NCBI GenBank assembly: GCA_016713135.1
Contig: JADJPR010000010.1
Coordinates: forward strand, 62,001 to 126,000
Length of the DNA stretch: 64,000 bases
Direction of reading: 5' to 3'
Source: Rhodanobacteraceae bacterium
GTDB taxonomy: Bacteria > Pseudomonadota > Gammaproteobacteria > Xanthomonadales > SZUA-5
A program made the position numbers and the translations under genes. This document shows positions 58,961 through 64,000 of this stretch, in pieces; positions within the stretch are counted from its first letter, which is position 1, and the number at the start of each line of letters is the position of its first letter. The notes under the pieces were generated by a model, which saw only the letters and a program-made list of their open reading frames with translations, made no database searches and had not been told where the DNA came from.

Positions 58961-61057
58961 TCAGAAGTCCCAGCGGAAGCCGAAGTAGTAGAAGAGGATG
59001 TTGTCGATCTCGTTGAACAGCGCGGAATCGCTGCGCGAGCGCTCGTAGGCCACCTCGCCTTCCAGCGAGAAGTGCTCGCGCCACTGGAACAGCGTGCGCA
59101 GCGTCGGCGCGACGCGCGTCAGCTGCGAGCCGGTGACGTTGTCCTGGCGATACCAGCGCACCGCCGGTTCGATGATCCAGCGGCTGCCGACACGGAAGCG
59201 CGAGTTCGCCGCCACCAGCCAGGCGTCGTAGACATCGGCACTCAGCCGACTGGTGGTGAAGGTGACTACGCCGGTCTCGGTGAACACACCGCTGCCGATC
59301 GCCTGCAGGGTGCCGGTGTAGACATTGCCGGTGCCGGCCTGCGCCGGCAGCGCGCCAAAGCCCTCGGTGCCGGTCAGCGAGGACACCCGGAACTCGCCGC
59401 CGATCTGCCAGTGGCTGCTGACCGGCCAGGTCAGGCCGGCAAGCGCCACCTTTGAAATCGGCGTCAGGCCCAGTGCCAGCCGTTCCAGCGCGTCCGCGTC
59501 CTCGGTGGCGAGCAGGTCGGCGAGCGTCTGCGTGGGATCGGCCAGCAGCACGTTGGACACCTGGAGTGTCGGCGTGCGGCGGTAGTCGTAGAGGAAATTC
59601 AGCACACCGCCCGCCTCGAACTGGTACGAGCCTTGCACCGAGCCCACATTCAACTGGCCGAACCGAAGATCGTAATCGAGCAGGCCGAAGATGCTGGTCA
59701 GGTCCTTGAAGTAGCGCAACTCGGTGCCGACCGCCTGGCGGTCGGTGATCCCGTCGACCGCCTGGCGCACGGCGAAGAAGCCCAATCCCAGTCCCTCGAT
59801 CGGGGTGTCGCCATCGACCGTGAGCGCGAAGAAGCTCGGCCGGTTGCCCAGCACATCCTGGGCCGGCACACCAGCGATGGCGCCCACCCGCCACTTCTCG
59901 GTGACGCCCCAGGAGACACTGCCGCCGTCGAAGCGCCCGAGCACGCTGCCGCTGGTCGAGCTCTGGCGCCCCAGGCGCGCGCCCAGGCGCTGCGGCTGGT
60001 AACGGAAGTCGCCGTACAGCGCGGTCAGGCGGTTCTCGTTTGGCTGGTCGGCAAGGAAGCTCAGGGTCGCGATGTCGCGCAGCACGAAGCGGTTGTCCCA
60101 GTCGCCGCTGCGGATGCGGGTGTTGGCGTCCAGGTTGGTGACCAGCGCGGACTGGTCGGTCTGCGACAGCGTCTGGGTGTCGATCACGGTGGCGTTGGTG
60201 GCCGGCGTGACGATGATGTTGTCGGTGCGGATGCGCGAATTGCCGCCGTAATAGGAACTGCTGATGCTGCCCCAGGTGGTCACCTGGCGCGGTCGCGGAG
60301 CGCGTCCGCCGGCCACCGCCTGGGCCTCCGGCAGGTCCAGCGCCGCCAGGCGGTCGCGCACCCGCGCGGCGCCTTCGCCATCCGGGTAGAGCTTGAGATA
60401 CAGCTGGTACTCGGCGCGCGCACGGTCGTTGCTGCCGAGTGCCTCGCGCACCTGGCCGATCAGTTCCTGCGCCTCCTGCGAGGCCGCGTTCGGCGGCAAG
60501 TTGAGGATCCGGTTGAGCAGGGCGATCGCGCTGTCGTAATCCTGCCGCGCGAGGGCTTCCTTGCCCTGCGCCAGCATCACCGCAGGGTCATCCGACGCTG
60601 CGGCCACGGGTGGCGCCGTTGGCGGCGCCACCGCCGGCGCCTGCGCCCGAAGTTGCAGCACCAGAGAGCGGTTGTCGCTGCCCTGGCCGATGCGCACGAA
60701 TTCCACCGGCGCCTCGAAGTTGAGGTCCAGCCGGCGCGCGGGGACGCCTCCCTGCGGCGCCAGGTAGCGCACCACGAATGCGGGCAGATCGCGCGTGGGT
60801 GGCGATGAGCGGGTGTCCTCGAACACGCCATCGTCGCTGCTCTCACCGGTCACCTGCAGGAAGACCTGCGCCGACGTGCTAGTGGGATCGATCACATGGC
60901 GCTGGTAGCGCACCTGCGCCGCGAAGCGCACGGTGATCTGCGCCTGGCCGCCGGCGCCGCTGATCTCGACATCGTCGAGTGCCTGCGCCGAACCTGCGCT
61001 GGCATACAACAGCAGCATCCACAGGCCGATTGCGTGGAGAGACATTCGTATCTGCAT
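58961..61057 (-). CDS. Outer-membrane barrel protein with AMIN-like and TPR regions, partner of the multi-CXXCH protein
   Basis: 698 residues from ATG 61057, 30 nt after the CXXCH gene stop, so the two are co-transcribed. Signal peptide (LWMLLLYASAGSAQA) is followed by an AMIN-like beta domain (about 28-140: QITVRFAAQVRYQRHVIDP, VEFVRIGQGSDNRSLVLQL), then two or three TPR-type helices (about 155-250: QDYDSAIALLNRILNLPPNA). A transmembrane beta barrel of about 430 residues follows, with alternating aromatic strands, ending in aromatic FRWDF as expected for BAM recognition. Function is unknown; the context suggests an outer-membrane conduit or secretin-like anchor for the multi-heme partner. 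Confidence 0.8.
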   Translation of the reverse strand: MQIRMSLHAIGLWMLLLYASAGSAQALDDVEISGAGGQAQITVRFAAQVRYQRHVIDPTSTSAQVFLQVTGESSDDGVFEDTRSSPPTRDLPAFVVRYLAPQGGVPARRLDLNFEAPVEFVRIGQGSDNRSLVLQLRAQAPAVAPPTAPPVAAASDDPAVMLAQGKEALARQDYDSAIALLNRILNLPPNAASQEAQELIGQVREALGSNDRARAEYQLYLKLYPDGEGAARVRDRLAALDLPEAQAVAGGRAPRPRQVTTWGSISSSYYGGNSRIRTDNIIVTPATNATVIDTQTLSQTDQSALVTNLDANTRIRSGDWDNRFVLRDIATLSFLADQPNENRLTALYGDFRYQPQRLGARLGRQSSTSGSVLGRFDGGSVSWGVTEKWRVGAIAGVPAQDVLGNRPSFFALTVDGDTPIEGLGLGFFAVRQAVDGITDRQAVGTELRYFKDLTSIFGLLDYDLRFGQLNVGSVQGSYQFEAGGVLNFLYDYRRTPTLQVSNVLLADPTQTLADLLATEDADALERLALGLTPISKVALAGLTWPVSSHWQIGGEFRVSSLTGTEGFGALPAQAGTGNVYTGTLQAIGSGVFTETGVVTFTTSRLSADVYDAWLVAANSRFRVGSRWIIEPAVRWYRQDNVTGSQLTRVAPTLRTLFQWREHFSLEGEVAYERSRSDSALFNEIDNILFYYFGFRWDF

Positions 61058-61087
61058 GGTCTGGTTCCCCCTGGGTAGTGGCCTGGT

Positions 61088-64000
61088 TCAATCCCAGTCG
61101 CCATCGGTGGAGCGGTGGTTCGCCGCGCGCACTTCCTGGATCTGGGTCATGCTGGAATCGGTGTAGACATGGCAGCTGCCGGTGCAGTCCTGCAGTTCGC
61201 CGACGGTGTAATAGATGCGCGGCGAATTGACCTTCTTGTGCTCGTCGGCCTCGAAGTCGCTGGCATGGCAGGCCGCGCAGTTCGGGCGGTAGGCCGGGAA
61301 CTGGTAGGCGATCACTTCGTTGTTGTTGCGATGGCACTCGTTGCAATCCATCGATCCGGCGTGCGCGCGGTAGCCGATCCCGGTGTGCACGTAGTTGAGC
61401 AGCGGCATCCAGGCGCTGGTGCGGTGACAGGCGTCGCAGGCGCGCGTGGTGACGAAGTGGTTACCCGGCTTGCCGGTGGCGTTGACGCCGTTGTGGCAGG
61501 TGCCGCAACTGCCCGGGATCACGGTGGTGTGGCTGAAGGTGGCCGGCAGCCAGGCTGTGGTGCGGTGGCACACATCGCAGGACTGGGTGGTCGGCAGGTG
61601 GTTGGCCGGCTTGCCGGTGGCGGTCGACCCGTTGTGGCAGGTGGCGCAGGCTCCCGGGGTGACGCCCGAGTGGTTGAAGGTGGCCGGGATCCACGCGCTG
61701 GTCAGGTGGCAGGTGTCGCAGGCCTGGGTGGTCGGGATGTGGTTGGCCGGTTTGCCGGTGGCGGTCGAACCGTTGTGACAGGTGGCGCAGGCTCCCGGCG
61801 TGACTCCCGAATGATTGAAGGTCGCCGGGATCCAGGCACTGGTCAGGTGGCAGGAGTCGCAGGCTTGGGCGGTCGGTATGTGATTGGCCGGCTTGCCGGT
61901 GGCGGTCGATCCGTTGTGGCAGGTGGCGCAGCCGCCGGGGGTGACGCCGCTGTGGTTGAAGGTCGCCGGCACCCAGGCGGTGGTGCGATGACAGACGTCG
62001 CAGGCCTGGGTGGTCGGCAAGTGGTTGGTCGGCTTGCCGGTGGCGGTCGATCCGTTGTGGCAGGTGGCGCATCCGCCGGGCGTGACGCCGCTGTGGTTGA
62101 AGGTGGCGGGCGTCCACGCGGTAGTGCGGTGGCAGGCGTCGCAGGATTCGGTCGTAGGCAGGTGGTTGGAGGGCTTGCCGGTGGCGGTTGAACCGTTGTG
62201 GCACGTGGCGCAGCCGCCGGGCGTGACGCCGCTGTGGTTGAAGGTGGCGGGCGTCCATGCGGTGGTGCGGTGGCACGCGTCGCAGGATTCGGTTGTCGGC
62301 AGGTGGTTGGAGGGCTTGCCGGTGGCGGTCGAACCGTTGTGGCAACTGGCGCAACCGCCGGGCGTCACGCCGGTGTGGTTGAAGGTGGCCGGCGTCCACG
62401 CGGTCGTGCGATGGCACACATCGCAGGCTTGGGTGGTCGGCAAGTGATTGTTGGGCTTGCCAGTGGCAATCGAGCCGTTGTGGCAGCTGGCGCATCCGCC
62501 AGGGGTCACGCCGCTGTGGTTGAAGGTCGCGGGCGTCCATGCGGTGGTGCGGTGGCAGGCATCGCACGACTCGGTGGTTGGCAGGTGGTTGGATGGCTTG
62601 CCCGCCGCGGTCGATCCGTTGTGGCAACTGGCGCAGGCGCCCGGCGTCACGCCGTTGTGGTTGAACGTCGCCGGCGTCCACGCGGTGGTGCGGTGACAAG
62701 CATCGCAGGCCTGGGTGGTCGGCAAGTGATTGTTGGGCTTGCCGCTGGCGATCGTGCCGTTGTGGCAACTGGCGCAACCGCCGGGCGTGACACCAGAGTG
62801 GTTGAAGGTCGCCGGTGTCCACGCAGTGGTGCGATGGCAGGCGTCGCAGGATTCGGAGGTCGGCAAGTGATTCGATGGTTTGCCGCTGGCGCTGGAGCCG
62901 TTGTGGCAGCTGTTGCAGGTGCCCGGGGTCACGCCGGTGTGGCTGAAGGTGGCCGGTGTCCAGCCGTTGGTGCGGTGACAGACATCGCACTGTTGGCTGG
63001 TGGCGATGTGGTTGTTCGGCTTGCCGGTCGCCGTGGTGCCGTTGTGGCAGGAGTTGCAGGTGCCCGGCGTCACGCCGGTGTGGCTGAAGGTGGCTGGCGT
63101 CCAGCCGTTGGTGCGGTGGCAGACATCGCACTGCTGGCTGGTGGCGATGTGGTTGTTCGGCTTGCCGCTCGCCTGGGTGCCGTTGTGGCAGGAATTGCAG
63201 GTTCCCGGCGTCACGCCGGTGTGGCTGAAGGTGGCCGGCGTCCAGTCGTTGGTGCGGTGGCAGACATCGCACTGTTGGCTGGTGGCGATGTGGTTGTTCG
63301 GCTTGCCGGTCGCCGTGGTGCCGTTGTGGCAGCTGTTGCAGGTGCCTGGCGTCACGCCGGTGTGACTGAAGGTGGCCGGCGTCCACGCATTGGTGCGGTG
63401 GCAGGCGTCGCACTGCTGGCTGGTCGGGACGTGGTTGTTCGGTTTGCCGCTGGCCTGGGTTCCGTTGTGGCAGGAGTTGCAGCTGCCGGCGGAGACGCCG
63501 CTATGGCTGAAGGTGGCCGGGGTCCAGGCGTTGTTGCGGTGGCAGACATCGCACTGCTGGCTGGTCGGGACGTGGTTGTTCGGTTTGCCGCTGGCCTGGG
63601 TTCCGTTGTGGCAGGTGTTGCAGCTGCCGGCGGAGACACCGTTGTGGCTGAAGGTGGCCGGAGTCCACGCGTTGGTGCGGTGGCAGACATCGCACTGCTG
63701 GCTGGTCGGGACGTGGTTGTTCGGCTTGCCGCTGGCCTGGGTGCCGTTGTGGCAGGAATTGCAGGTGCCGGCGGAGACGCCGTTGTGGCTGAAAGTGGCC
63801 GGAGTCCACGCATTGGTGCGGTGGCAGACATCGCACTGCTGGCTGGTGGCGATGTGGTTGTTCGGTTTGCCGCTGGCCTGGGTGCCGTTGTGGCAGCTGT
63901 TGCAGGTGCCGGCGGATACGCCGTTGTGGCTGAAGGTGGCCGGTGTCCAGCCGTTGGTGCGGTGGCAGACATCGCACTGCTGGCTGGTGGCGATGTGGTT
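61088..64000 (-). CDS. Giant repeat protein with at least 39 CXXCH motifs (5' part outside window)
   Basis: The frame is open from the window edge to the stop at 61088; 970 residues are visible and the N-terminus lies beyond. 18.5 tandem units of 47 residues each hold two CXXCH motifs (for example CNSCH and CDVCH) and two free histidines (GKPNNH and FSHTG), each 12 residues after the CXXCH histidine. After the repeats, a 96-residue C-terminal domain has two more CXXCH and one CTGSCH (CX3CH). An internal GTG at 63355 is not a start. The pattern fits a multi-heme c-type cytochrome with bis-His hemes, exported through the Sec route and matured in the periplasm. Zinc-ribbon function cannot be fully excluded. 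Confidence 0.85.
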   Translation of the reverse strand, partial: NHIATSQQCDVCHRTNGWTPATFSHNGVSAGTCNSCHNGTQASGKPNNHIATSQQCDVCHRTNAWTPATFSHNGVSAGTCNSCHNGTQASGKPNNHVPTSQQCDVCHRTNAWTPATFSHNGVSAGSCNTCHNGTQASGKPNNHVPTSQQCDVCHRNNAWTPATFSHSGVSAGSCNSCHNGTQASGKPNNHVPTSQQCDACHRTNAWTPATFSHTGVTPGTCNSCHNGTTATGKPNNHIATSQQCDVCHRTNDWTPATFSHTGVTPGTCNSCHNGTQASGKPNNHIATSQQCDVCHRTNGWTPATFSHTGVTPGTCNSCHNGTTATGKPNNHIATSQQCDVCHRTNGWTPATFSHTGVTPGTCNSCHNGSSASGKPSNHLPTSESCDACHRTTAWTPATFNHSGVTPGGCASCHNGTIASGKPNNHLPTTQACDACHRTTAWTPATFNHNGVTPGACASCHNGSTAAGKPSNHLPTTESCDACHRTTAWTPATFNHSGVTPGGCASCHNGSIATGKPNNHLPTTQACDVCHRTTAWTPATFNHTGVTPGGCASCHNGSTATGKPSNHLPTTESCDACHRTTAWTPATFNHSGVTPGGCATCHNGSTATGKPSNHLPTTESCDACHRTTAWTPATFNHSGVTPGGCATCHNGSTATGKPTNHLPTTQACDVCHRTTAWVPATFNHSGVTPGGCATCHNGSTATGKPANHIPTAQACDSCHLTSAWIPATFNHSGVTPGACATCHNGSTATGKPANHIPTTQACDTCHLTSAWIPATFNHSGVTPGACATCHNGSTATGKPANHLPTTQSCDVCHRTTAWLPATFSHTTVIPGSCGTCHNGVNATGKPGNHFVTTRACDACHRTSAWMPLLNYVHTGIGYRAHAGSMDCNECHRNNNEVIAYQFPAYRPNCAACHASDFEADEHKKVNSPRIYYTVGELQDCTGSCHVYTDSSMTQIQEVRAANHRSTDGDWD
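61379..64000 (-). repeat. 141-bp tandem repeat array encoding 47-residue CXXCH units
   Basis: At least 18.5 near-identical copies. Units near the window edge use NNHIATSQQCDVCH and FSHTG. Units in the middle alternate SNHLPTTESCDACH with NNHLPTTQACDVCH over roughly two-unit blocks, so a 282-bp higher-order period exists for part of the array. The last unit is one residue longer. High DNA identity implies recent duplication or gene conversion. Confidence 0.9.

Noticed and set aside
63352..63977. Open frames with Thr/Ala/Pro-rich or Leu-Pro-Gln-Arg-rich products on the - strand
   Set aside because: They are shadow frames of the CXXCH repeat gene; only the CXXCH frame gives a conserved protein.
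61379..64000. Possible CRISPR or satellite array
   Set aside because: The 141-bp period encodes a conserved protein frame with CXXCH motifs and no spacers; it is a coding repeat.

Overview
The window is a high-GC chromosomal segment from a gammaproteobacterium. Gene order (yceD-rpmF-fabH-fabD-fabG-acpP-fabF, pabC-mltG-holB-pilZ, rpoE-rseA-rseB, lepA-lepB-DUF4845-rnc-era) and the accessory content (secreted lipase with its foldase, TPR-containing Ser/Thr kinases, bacterial alpha-2-macroglobulin beside pbpC) fit the Lysobacterales/Xanthomonadales, probably a Rhodanobacteraceae-like environmental lineage. This placement is an inference from gene order and family content. Many single-base frameshifts in conserved genes, plus two implausible homopolymer runs (18429-18592 and 45339-45361), suggest a draft or metagenome-derived assembly with residual indel errors.

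Layout. 1-3.7 kb: 3' part of a GspE/PilB-type secretion ATPase, a small secreted protein made of repeated V-E-S-F-P-D strands (probably the 7_1 knot family), two small secreted proteins. 3.7-10 kb: GntR regulator, mtnA, lipase plus lipase foldase, a CPBP-like membrane protein, phhB. 10-16.5 kb: nfuA (frameshifted), Slp lipoprotein, and a leftward run of an anchored coiled-coil protein, maf, moxR, DUF58 and tgpA, several with frameshifts. 16.6-26.8 kb: the fatty-acid synthesis cluster, then pabB-pabC-mltG-holB-pilZ. 26.9-32.3 kb: a FimX-like c-di-GMP protein and the rpoE-rseA-rseB stress operon with a visible sigma-E-type promoter. 32.4-37.4 kb: lepA-lepB-DUF4845-rnc-era. 37.9-45.3 kb: secreted isoamylase and two Ser/Thr kinases. 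45.4-53 kb: pbpC and alpha-2-macroglobulin. 53-58.8 kb: small conserved genes, an ABC-F ATPase, an unrecognised anchored protein and a secreted nuclease-like protein. 58.9-64 kb: the most unusual locus, an outer-membrane barrel protein (AMIN-like, TPR, barrel) downstream of a very large multi-CXXCH repeat protein that runs off the window.

The multi-CXXCH protein consists of 47-residue units. Each unit carries two CXXCH motifs and exactly two further histidines, each 12 residues after a CXXCH histidine, which is what a chain of bis-His c-type hemes would need. At least 39 CXXCH motifs are visible. Together with the barrel protein it may form an extracellular electron conduit or heme polymer.

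A second theme is a set of word-like low-complexity inverted repeats in the intergenic gaps. At least six unrelated words occur (GGACGCAAA, GTGGGTT, GGTGTTGGT, GGGAAAN, GGGGCAGG, GCGGAGAC), always with the purine/G-rich arm on the 5' side. A separate hairpin element with a covarying stem occurs twice (1854-1882 and 54497-54527). No tRNA, rRNA, CRISPR array or recognisable transposase gene was seen.
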